The notes below the pieces were generated by a model that saw nothing but the letters and a program-made list of their open reading frames with translations, had not been told where the DNA came from and did no database searches. A program made the position numbers and the translations under genes. From Marinagarivorans cellulosilyticus (lineage in GTDB: Bacteria; Pseudomonadota; Gammaproteobacteria; Pseudomonadales; Cellvibrionaceae), in the NCBI RefSeq assembly GCF_021655555.1, contig NZ_AP023086.1, positions 3,378,685 through 3,442,684 of the forward strand: 64,000 nucleotides of DNA, in the 5' to 3' direction. Within the stretch, counting starts at the first letter, position 1. The number at the start of each line of letters is the position of its first letter. Positions 53,201 to 60,764 of this stretch are shown here, in pieces.

Positions 53201-53923
53201 GGCATGTAGTCGTTGTGGCGCTTAATACATCTTGGTGGATGATCATACTGTGCTTGCAAAATAAACAATACACGATGGGCAGGACGCAGGTCTCGCTTAG
53301 CTGATAGATTTCAAAGTGACGCCTAAGGTTGCGGGCTTTGTCACAAAATAAAGTGATAATTGTATTGCTTGTGGTGGATATGGTAACAGTTGTGCATTTT
53401 TTGTGGGAAGCTATAAGTGCGCATGTAATGCGGTGAGATTCATCAGAAGGGGGCTTTCTGATGTGATGTGAATTGATTTTGTGCTGGCGGAGGTGTTTTA
53501 GAATGCAACCGGTGCAAAGCTCTGATCTGTTGGTAGTTCTGTTCGATGTGGTACTTAATGGCTTTGGCAATAGCGTTTGAAATCAGTCATCAGCAAGTGA
53601 TGTTAGTAACAATGTGTTGAAGGTTGGGCGGGAGCCTGCCGTTATATGTTCATTTCCCCTTTGGCTAAGCTCCAGCAGCGAGCTTGGCTTTCCTTGTTGA
53701 CTCGGTGATTCCTATACCTAAGATGTACCTTCGTGCGCCTTTCGAGGTTTTTTTCGCGCCTTATGGCATATTGAGCTACATAGCGGCCCGTTATTCTCCT
53801 ATAGTTATATCGACTAGAGTTCGCCGAATTGCGACTTTTTGATAGAGCAGCATTTGTTGCCTTTATATGGTACAAAGCGCTTTTGTGATGATAACTACAG
53901 ACCCATAAGGTAGACGAGCCGCT
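53201..53923. promoter_or_regulatory. Divergent intergenic region (723 bases), no supported gene
   Basis: The longest non-coding stretch of the window. It separates the minus-strand sigma gene from the plus-strand coiled-coil gene and must hold both promoters. Readable frames inside it (for example near 53181-53570 and 53642-53950 on the minus strand) are rich in rare combinations and lack motifs. A hairpin with arms CATCAGAA and TTCTGATG and a seven-base GGGGGCT loop lies at 53441-53463, without a T-run after it. I see nothing else of clear function. Confidence 0.5.
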
Positions 53924-55216
53924 ATGTTCAGTAGCCGGGAAGACAGCCAAAGTGCCGTATTATTTTTTGCGCCTGAAGGCGTAGTAAAAGAATTGCTGTA
54001 TTCGGAATTTGAAGCGTTATTAGAAGGTTTTACGCCAGAAATAGAGTGGGCAGGGCGCGATGCCAAGGCTGTTTATCTGGAGCTGAGCCCAGATTTAAAG
54101 CCTAAGTCTGCGGTATTTTTTAAGCTGTCTTTTGATGATGAGGGCTGGGTAGAAGCTAGCTGGAACGTTCCTTTAGTCAACTTAGCCAGAACCGCTCAGC
54201 CAGGGCCCAACTTAGGCGCAGGCGCAATGCGAACGGCTACAGCCAAACAATGCCCCGATGCCCGCTACACCGAGATGCTATGGGCGCCGGATTTAGGGGC
54301 AGGCAGTAAAATATTGGAGTGGATCCAAGGGGCAATTGCCGTTAATCGGCTGGGTTTAAGTCGACAAGCTGTTGCTGAAGATCCAGCCCAGGAGGCACAA
54401 GCTGGCGTAGGGCAGGCCAGTGGTATTTCTGCCGGCGTTGAGGCGCAACTTGCGCAGCTTTTACAAAACCAAATGTTAGGCGCTAATGGTATGGCGCAAA
54501 CGATGGCGCAGCTTGAGCAAACCAAAACTGAATACGAACAAAAATTAGCGACGCTGCAGGTGCAGCTAGCCGATCAGGTGCGCCAGTTTGATAGCGCTAA
54601 AGAGCAACTAGCCACCCTAGAGCAATCGGTTGCCGGAAAAGAAAAAAAACTGGCTGAGGTGCGTGAGTATTACGAATTAAAACTGGAAAAGACCAAAGGT
54701 TGTGAATCGGATTATATTCGGGCTTTACGTGAGCATTATGAAACCGAAGCCAGCGAGCAGGTTGCCAATGCAGAAAGTGAATATAAAGAGCTGTTGAATT
54801 GGCGCGAAGTGGAATTGATGTATCGAGCCGAGCGCGAATCGCAATTGCATGAAGAAATTACCAAACTACGACTTCGCATTGCTGAGCTGGAACAAACTTC
54901 TGGTAACGATGTTCTGCATAAGCTAAGTGATAAAGGCATTACCTTTATGACATATCAAGTTGGGCTTGGGCATATCGCCATTCCTGCCGACGATATTGCA
55001 CTTTATTTGGCTAACCCCATTGGTTTTGTGGCCGCGTTTTGCAATGTTACCCAAGCTGTTTATCTCGATTGGTTAGCGCATTTTCACGCGCCTGTATGCC
55101 GGGCGCAAGACAGCAATGGCGAGTATTGTGGCGTTGACGTGATGCGCATAGACAGCCCAGAGCAGTATTTGCCCGGCGCATCCGATTGCTGCGATAAACA
55201 CCGTAGCAGCGCGTAG
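53924..55216 (+). CDS. Coiled-coil protein, unknown
   Basis: A 430-residue soluble protein in three parts: an N-terminal domain to about 180, a long coiled coil from about 190 to 330 (QTKTEYEQKLATLQVQLADQ, then KEKKLAEVREYYELKLEK and ESQLHEEITKLRLRIAELE), and a C-terminal domain with four cysteines in CRAQDSNGEYCGVD and CCDKH, perhaps a metal site. I do not recognise it. The stop codon is immediately followed by the PLP-enzyme start, so it is first of a three-gene transcript. Confidence 0.65.
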   Translation: MFSSREDSQSAVLFFAPEGVVKELLYSEFEALLEGFTPEIEWAGRDAKAVYLELSPDLKPKSAVFFKLSFDDEGWVEASWNVPLVNLARTAQPGPNLGAGAMRTATAKQCPDARYTEMLWAPDLGAGSKILEWIQGAIAVNRLGLSRQAVAEDPAQEAQAGVGQASGISAGVEAQLAQLLQNQMLGANGMAQTMAQLEQTKTEYEQKLATLQVQLADQVRQFDSAKEQLATLEQSVAGKEKKLAEVREYYELKLEKTKGCESDYIRALREHYETEASEQVANAESEYKELLNWREVELMYRAERESQLHEEITKLRLRIAELEQTSGNDVLHKLSDKGITFMTYQVGLGHIAIPADDIALYLANPIGFVAAFCNVTQAVYLDWLAHFHAPVCRAQDSNGEYCGVDVMRIDSPEQYLPGASDCCDKHRSSA

Positions 55217-55218
55217 TG

Positions 55219-56271
55219 ATGATAAAGCCTAGCTATAAAACTACTAAAGACGTTCCCAAGCGTTTGTTAAATGCACTTTGGTGGCGCCAATCGATAGCGG
55301 ATATTGCACAACTTGCACCTATTGAGCCGGTTACTCACAGAGAGTTTTCGGCACAAGGTATTGTTGTTGATATTAAGCGCGAAGATTTGTTATGCCCATA
55401 CCTCGGTGGTAACAAGCTGTATAAATTACACTTTCATTTACAGCGTGCGTTAGCTTTGCGGGCGCATACTATCGCGACCTTTGGCGGCGCTTACTCGAAT
55501 CATATCTATGCTTTAGCACGGGTGGGGTTTGAGTTGGGGATTAACACTGTCGGTATTATACGAGGGGAGCGCCCGGCGATCTTAAGCCCAACACTCGGCG
55601 ATGCCGAAGCTATGGGTATGCGACTTAAATTTGTGTCGCGCTCGGATTACAGGCATAAACATTTAATCGCGCTTAAGGCCCAGTGGGATTTAAATCTTCC
55701 CGGTGTTTATATTGTTCCTGAAGGCGGAGGCGATTTGCGCGGGGCGCTCGGCATGGCCGAATACTGGCGTTGTGTGCAGCGCGAAAACCCCGATTATGAC
55801 GCTGTGGTTATTGCCGCAGGTACCGGCGCCAGCTTGGCAGGGATTATGGCAGCGAGCAAAACGCCGGTTTCGGTGCATGGCTTATTAATGCTGAAAGGCA
55901 GCGCAAAGCTCAATCAGCAATATTGCCGCCGCGCCTTAGCGATGGCGCATGTGCTACGCCGAAGGTTAGCGCCAGAAGTACAGTTGAATGAGTACCGTAA
56001 AGAACCCCCGATAGGCTGGCAATTGCATACGCATTTGCATCAAGGGGGGTACGGCCCTGCAAAAGGCGAGTATGCCGATGCGATTTCCCAGTTGAGTGTT
56101 ACTACGGGGATACCTTTAGACCCAGTGTATACCGGGAAAATGCTTAGTGGTGTGGTTGCGCTGGCGCAGCAGGGCGCTTGGGCTGCGGGGCAGCGGGTGC
56201 TGTTAATACATACCGGTGGCCTACAGGGCCGGCGCAGTCTGTCAACTCATAAGGTGATTGCGCATGTCTAA
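55219..56271 (+). CDS. PLP-dependent ACC deaminase/D-cysteine desulfhydrase family enzyme
   Basis: PLP enzyme of the tryptophan-synthase beta fold, in the group of 1-aminocyclopropane-1-carboxylate deaminase and D-cysteine desulfhydrase. The PLP lysine is in CPYLGGNKLYKL near residue 65; the serine/asparagine region GGAYSNHIYALA and the phosphate-binding loop AGTGASLAGIMAA are clear. A start at ATG 55219 is preferred over the GTG at 55216 that overlaps the preceding stop. Substrate uncertain; D-cysteine is the more common bacterial substrate. Translationally coupled to both neighbours. Confidence 0.88.
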   Translation: MIKPSYKTTKDVPKRLLNALWWRQSIADIAQLAPIEPVTHREFSAQGIVVDIKREDLLCPYLGGNKLYKLHFHLQRALALRAHTIATFGGAYSNHIYALARVGFELGINTVGIIRGERPAILSPTLGDAEAMGMRLKFVSRSDYRHKHLIALKAQWDLNLPGVYIVPEGGGDLRGALGMAEYWRCVQRENPDYDAVVIAAGTGASLAGIMAASKTPVSVHGLLMLKGSAKLNQQYCRRALAMAHVLRRRLAPEVQLNEYRKEPPIGWQLHTHLHQGGYGPAKGEYADAISQLSVTTGIPLDPVYTGKMLSGVVALAQQGAWAAGQRVLLIHTGGLQGRRSLSTHKVIAHV

Positions 56272-57409
56272 TTCGGTGCTGGGTACTTTGGCTAAAGATG
56301 CAGCGCAGCAACATTTGGTACCCTTGAAAGCGATGCTGCCTGAATACCGTGCTGATGTGTTGGCTAGTGCCCAAGTGCAGCAGGTATATGCCGGCCAGCG
56401 CTTATTTGAGCAAGATATTTTTGATGGAAAACATGTTTACCTTTTACGCGGCGGCGTCGAACTACAATTTAGCTCAGGCTTGATGCTAAAGGTTTTGCAT
56501 TCGGACTTTGCCGCACAGTACCCGCTGGCTAACGTTCAGCCCAGAGCGTGTCGTGGGCTTGCAGCCAGTGATTGTGTAGTTTTACGAATTGATTCTGATG
56601 CCTTGGATCAAGCACTAGCGTGTAGCCAAGTTTTACAGTACGCCGAGCACGATTTAGAGCAGCGCTTTGCGCAATCGCCGTTACCCGATTGGATGCGAAC
56701 AGTATTGCACTCGGCACTTTTTAGGCAAGTGCCGGCGGTGAATGTAGAGCAAATTTTGCGGGCAATGACCGAGGTTAAAGTGCGAGCAGGCGATAATATT
56801 GTTGTACAAGGTGACGCCGGCGACAGTTGTTACTTTATTCGCCAAGGGCGTGCGGCTATTAGCCGAGCAACAGCTGGCCAGGTTAACTTTGCAGCGAATA
56901 TTGCGCCGGGCGACTGTTTTGCTGAAGAGGTACTGCTAAACGATTGTGTTCACAGTGCTAGCGTTACTATGCTGGAAGATGGCATTGTCTTGCGTTTAGG
57001 GCGCGAGGCCTTTCGGCAGTTACAGGAGTATCCGTCTATTAATCAGTGGGATTATCCGAAGTTTGTTCGTGCGCAAGCTGAGTCTGATTTTGGTGAAACA
57101 ACTTGCCTTATTGATGTAAGAACTCGTGAAGAGTACCTGCAAGGTCATATTCCAACAGCGGTATCATTACCCCTGTCGCAATTGCATCAGGTGGTAACGT
57201 ATTTTGATGTAGCTAAGCGGTATCTTTTTTGTTGCGATACAGGGAGGCGCTCGCAAGCGGCTACGCATTTGTTAGCGTCTGGGTTTCAGGTAGCTATGCT
57301 TGCTGGCGGCATTAATGATGAAGCTTGGCGCCCGATTATTAGCACATCGCAGGCCCGCTGTTTTATTGATGGGCGTGTACAATTTATAGATAACACTATC
57401 GCGCCTTAG
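56264..57409 (+). CDS. Cyclic-nucleotide-binding and rhodanese domain protein
   Basis: A 381-residue protein starting at ATG 56264, which overlaps the end of the PLP-enzyme gene by 8 bases. An N-terminal cNMP-like region (about 15-130) is followed by a second cNMP-binding domain (about 150-260; VKVRAGDNIVVQGDAGDSCYFIRQGRA) and a C-terminal rhodanese domain (about 285-370; CLIDVRTREEYLQGHIPTA), with the active cysteine in FCCDTGRRSQAA. It has no membrane segment or helix-turn-helix. The fusion suggests sulfur handling controlled by a cyclic nucleotide or by redox, but that is inference. Confidence 0.85.
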   Translation: MSNSVLGTLAKDAAQQHLVPLKAMLPEYRADVLASAQVQQVYAGQRLFEQDIFDGKHVYLLRGGVELQFSSGLMLKVLHSDFAAQYPLANVQPRACRGLAASDCVVLRIDSDALDQALACSQVLQYAEHDLEQRFAQSPLPDWMRTVLHSALFRQVPAVNVEQILRAMTEVKVRAGDNIVVQGDAGDSCYFIRQGRAAISRATAGQVNFAANIAPGDCFAEEVLLNDCVHSASVTMLEDGIVLRLGREAFRQLQEYPSINQWDYPKFVRAQAESDFGETTCLIDVRTREEYLQGHIPTAVSLPLSQLHQVVTYFDVAKRYLFCCDTGRRSQAATHLLASGFQVAMLAGGINDEAWRPIISTSQARCFIDGRVQFIDNTIAP

Positions 57410-57542
57410 CCGTTTTTCCGTATTGACACCAAAATCCTCTATAATCACTGCTTATTAACTTAAGGCGAGCTCTTGTTATTTGCGTTTACGCCGGCGAAGC
57501 GGCGCTTTGAGTTTCAGTATCCTTTACAAAGGCAAAACCCAA

Positions 57543-58454
57543 ATGAGCGAGTTTTCTTGCGTTGGCCTGATTGGTCGTCTAGGCAGCGAAGCTGTTGCCT
57601 ATTCATTAAAACGTTTAGTGGCATTTTTGAATGAGCGCAACGTTAAAATTCTTCTCGATAATGAAACCGGTGCGGTTGTTCCCGACGCCAGCGTTACTCG
57701 CGTCCGTCGAGAGCAGCTTCCCAGTTTATGCGATCTTGTCATTGTGGTTGGTGGCGATGGCAGTTTGCTGGGCAGTGCTCGATTAATGGCTGGCACTGGT
57801 GTGCCATTGTTAGGGATTAACCGCGGCCGGTTAGGCTTTTTGACGGATATATCACCAGAAGATATTGAGCTAAAAGTTGGCGAAGTGCTTGATGGCAGCT
57901 ACGAGCGCGAGCAGCGTTTTTTGTTGCAAGCAACAGTGAGCCGTAACCAGCAAGTCATTGGCCAGTCGCTAGCGTTAAATGATGTAGTGTTACACCCTGG
58001 TCAATTTATTCGCATGATTGACTTCGAGCTTTATATTGACGAGACGTTTGTGTATCGGCAAAGCTCTGATGGCTTGATTATTTCCACGCCAACCGGCTCT
58101 ACGGCCTATGCTTTAAGTGGTGGCGGGCCAATTATGCACCCCTCGCTTGATGCACTTGTTTTGGTGCCGATGAACCCGCATACCTTAAGTAGTCGCCCGA
58201 TTGTTGTATCTGGCGGTAGTGATATTCGATTAGTGGTAGGTGAGCAGCGTGATGTTCACCCTCATGTAACCTGTGATGGACAGGTACATATTGTGACGCA
58301 AACGGGTGATGAGGTCGCAATTACAAAAAGCCCTGATTGCATTGATTTGATTCATCCAAAGGGGCATCGCTTTTATCAGGTTTGTCGCTCTAAGCTTGGC
58401 TGGGCGGCGCGCCAAGCCTCAGAAGGTTCGGCATTCAACGATTTTGAAGAGTAG
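57543..58454 (+). CDS. nadK: NAD kinase
   Basis: ATP-dependent kinase making NADP from NAD. The start is ATG 57543 (MSEFSCVGLIGR); 21 further in-frame residues upstream (MRLRRRSGA...) are not part of the family. Motifs GGDGSLLGSARLM near residue 70, ALNDVVLH, SSDGLIISTPTGSTAYALSGGGPI and SSRPIVVSG are present. 303 residues. It follows the rhodanese gene by 133 bases and likely has its own promoter. The next gene starts ten bases after its stop. Confidence 0.95.
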   Translation: MSEFSCVGLIGRLGSEAVAYSLKRLVAFLNERNVKILLDNETGAVVPDASVTRVRREQLPSLCDLVIVVGGDGSLLGSARLMAGTGVPLLGINRGRLGFLTDISPEDIELKVGEVLDGSYEREQRFLLQATVSRNQQVIGQSLALNDVVLHPGQFIRMIDFELYIDETFVYRQSSDGLIISTPTGSTAYALSGGGPIMHPSLDALVLVPMNPHTLSSRPIVVSGGSDIRLVVGEQRDVHPHVTCDGQVHIVTQTGDEVAITKSPDCIDLIHPKGHRFYQVCRSKLGWAARQASEGSAFNDFEE

Positions 58455-58464
58455 GTGGTAATGG

Positions 58465-59478
58465 GTGAGTGAACAAAGCAGTACTACACCGAACAGACAA
58501 CGAACAGAGCACGATGATCATTCGCGGTACGACATTATTGGTGATGTACACGGTTGTGCGAATACATTAGTTAAATTACTTCTGCAAATGGGGTACGCAA
58601 AAGACGACCAAGGTTATTATCACCCTAGTCGCAAAACGCTATTTGTCGGCGATATTGTTGATCGTGGCCCAAGGGTTAGAGAGGCGCTGCATATTGTTCG
58701 TGACATGTGTGAATCGGGCCAAGCCGAATGCGTTTTAGGGAATCACGAATTTTATGCAATAGCCTACTTTACGCTATTGAATGATGGTGGCAATTTGCGT
58801 TATTTGCGCCCCCATACAGCGCATCACGACCGCTTAATTGCAGAAACCCTTGAGCAGTTTGAAGACCATGCACAAGATTGGGAGTCCATGTTAACGTGGT
58901 TTAGGACCTTGCCGCTTTTTATTGAAAAACCTAAAGTAAGGGTTGTGCACGCGTGCTGGGATGCGCCTTTAATAGCTGAGTTTCACGATCAAAACCACAC
59001 CGCGGTCGTTGACGATGCTTTTATTCGCGCCTCTGAAAATCCAAAAAGTTTCGAAGCTGCAGTGCTGGGGCGCTTAACGCGAGGCACTTCTATGCATCTG
59101 CCTCCAGGTGTTGTAATCGTTGGGCGCGATGGTGTAGAGCGCAGTTTATTTCGTACCCGCTTTTGGTCGCAAAACCCCAAAACTTACGCCGATGTTGTTT
59201 TTCAGCCCGACCCTTTACCTGAGTACCTCGTTAATACGCCGCTTAGCGATGCCGAAAGGGCGCGCTTAGTTCATTATAATGCGCATGAAAAGCCTGTTTT
59301 TATTGGTCACTATTGGTTGCAAGGCACGCCAAAAACATTGCGTTCTAATGTGGCCTGTTTAGACTACAGTGCCGTAAAGTACGGAAAACTAGTCGCATAT
59401 CGCTTTGATGGGGAGCAGCAGCTTGATGACAGGAAATTTTGTTGGGTTTCAGTGGATAAGGCCGAGTCGACACACTAA
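58465..59478 (+). CDS. Metallophosphoesterase, Ser/Thr-phosphatase-like
   Basis: Calcineurin-type phosphoesterase with all metal motifs: GDVHG (YDIIGDVHGCANTL, near 26), GDIVDRG near 67 and GNHEF near 94, and late histidines in VVHACWD and FIGHYW. The start is a GTG at 58465 with TAGGTGG eight bases upstream. Homologues act on diadenosine tetraphosphate or phosphoproteins; substrate unknown. It is ten bases after nadK, so probably in its transcript. 337 residues. Confidence 0.88.
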   Translation: MSEQSSTTPNRQRTEHDDHSRYDIIGDVHGCANTLVKLLLQMGYAKDDQGYYHPSRKTLFVGDIVDRGPRVREALHIVRDMCESGQAECVLGNHEFYAIAYFTLLNDGGNLRYLRPHTAHHDRLIAETLEQFEDHAQDWESMLTWFRTLPLFIEKPKVRVVHACWDAPLIAEFHDQNHTAVVDDAFIRASENPKSFEAAVLGRLTRGTSMHLPPGVVIVGRDGVERSLFRTRFWSQNPKTYADVVFQPDPLPEYLVNTPLSDAERARLVHYNAHEKPVFIGHYWLQGTPKTLRSNVACLDYSAVKYGKLVAYRFDGEQQLDDRKFCWVSVDKAESTH

Positions 59479-59526
59479 AGCCACGTGGTTTTGCTTAATC
59501 CATAGCTCTATGCGAAAGGTGTGCTG

Positions 59527-60375
59527 ATGTCGGCAAATTGTGTTGCGCGCTTTCCGCTAGATTTAGACTTGTCGCGCTTAAGTCAAGCTTTCCATCAGCA
59601 AGGCATTGCTCACCGCTTTACCGAAGAGCAAGGGCAGCAGTGGTTATGGTTGGCTGATGCCGGTCAATTAAATCATGCTAAAGCACTCGTCGATGACTTT
59701 GTTGCAGGCCAGCTGGAGGTTGCTGAGGAGGAGCAAGCTGCCCCTTCGTTTAATTTACTGCTTTGGTTAATGCGGTCACCCGTAACATGGCTGTTAATCG
59801 CATTGGGCGGCTTAGGCTATGCGGCAGTGGTCGGGCCTATTGCCGCATTTTATGAAAGCATGACTTATACGCCGATTAAAATCTTTGGCAGTAAAGCCCT
59901 AATCGAAAAGTGGCAATGGGCGGAGCCTTGGCGAATATTCACGCCGGTTTTTTTGCACTTCTCTATTGCTCACATCGTATTTAATGCCGCGGCAATGTTG
60001 CAAATTGGCAGTTGGATCGAGCGTTTATGGGGTATACGTTATTACGCTTGGTTGTGTTTTATTTCTGGCGTGGCAGGCAATGTTTTGCAATATAGCTGGT
60101 CACAATCGCCTATGTTTGGCGGCTTATCGGGTATTGTCTTTGGCTTGTTTACCTTTAATGGCGTGACACAGGTTCTGCAGCCTGCAAAGGCATTTGCCTT
60201 ACCTAAAGGCATGTACATCATGCTGGCAGTATGGCTATTTGCCGGATTTACCCCGTTTTTTGAACAGTTTTTTGGAGTGCAAATGGGTAATGGGGCACAT
60301 TTAGGCGGTGCGGTGGCCGGTGCGGTGCTAGCACTCATCGCCAATAAAGATGCATTGAAAAAACGCTATTTGTAA
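59527..60375 (+). CDS. glpG: Rhomboid family intramembrane serine protease
   Basis: GlpG-like rhomboid protease, 282 residues from ATG 59527, with AAAGG eight bases upstream. An N-terminal cytoplasmic domain (to about 85) is followed by six or seven membrane helices. The catalytic serine is in FGGLSGIVFGLF near residue 200 and the catalytic histidine in GNGAHLGGAVAG near 257. It also has the conserved HFSIAHIVFNAAAML loop with the oxyanion-hole asparagine. Named glpG by family resemblance. Confidence 0.88.
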   Translation: MSANCVARFPLDLDLSRLSQAFHQQGIAHRFTEEQGQQWLWLADAGQLNHAKALVDDFVAGQLEVAEEEQAAPSFNLLLWLMRSPVTWLLIALGGLGYAAVVGPIAAFYESMTYTPIKIFGSKALIEKWQWAEPWRIFTPVFLHFSIAHIVFNAAAMLQIGSWIERLWGIRYYAWLCFISGVAGNVLQYSWSQSPMFGGLSGIVFGLFTFNGVTQVLQPAKAFALPKGMYIMLAVWLFAGFTPFFEQFFGVQMGNGAHLGGAVAGAVLALIANKDALKKRYL

Positions 60376-60427
60376 CTTAGCCACACACGTAAAGACTTAT
60401 TTTTAGCCAAAACAAGATGGCAGATAA

Positions 60428-60709
60428 ATGACGACTAATAATACGCTTGAAATTAATAATATTTTATCGGCGATGACGCCTGAGATACATACTCGCTTCC
60501 AAAATGCGATAGCAATTGGCCGCTGGCCTAATGGTGACAAACTGACCGACGAGCAAAAAGCGACCTGCATCAAGGCGGTGATTGTTTATGAAAATCACTG
60601 CAAAGCACCAAGTGAAAGGACCGGGTTTGTTCCACCTAAAACAAGCCCGTGCGCTGATGAAAGCCACATCCACACGGAAGAAAAGCCATTAAATTGGGCG
60701 CAAGATTAA
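60428..60709 (+). CDS. DUF1315 family protein (YeaC-like)
   Basis: A 93-residue soluble protein of the YeaC/DUF1315 family. The characteristic pattern is ILSAMTPEIHTRFQNAIAIGRWPNGDKLTDEQKATCIKAVIVYE, matching the family through LGKWPDG-like and EQK motifs. Function is unknown. It lies 52 bases after the rhomboid gene and 55 before pepN. Confidence 0.85.
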   Translation: MTTNNTLEINNILSAMTPEIHTRFQNAIAIGRWPNGDKLTDEQKATCIKAVIVYENHCKAPSERTGFVPPKTSPCADESHIHTEEKPLNWAQD

Positions 60710-60764
60710 GTTTGCTCGATTTGTAACGTTTAATTCTAATACTCTTATTTCTGTAAGGCATTCC

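Noticed and set aside
53441..53463. The hairpin CATCAGAA/TTCTGATG as a terminator
   Set aside because: No T-run follows and no gene ends nearby; kept only as a note on the gap.
53181..53950. Small minus-strand frames in the gap before the coiled-coil gene
   Set aside because: Rich in rare residues with no motifs or start signals; one overlaps the sigma gene start and the other the coiled-coil gene start.
57423..57445. Perfect TTGACA (57423-57428) and TATAAT (57440-57445) upstream of nadK
   Set aside because: Only 11 bases lie between them, far short of the 16-18 needed, so they cannot act as one sigma-70 promoter. Each may be part of another.
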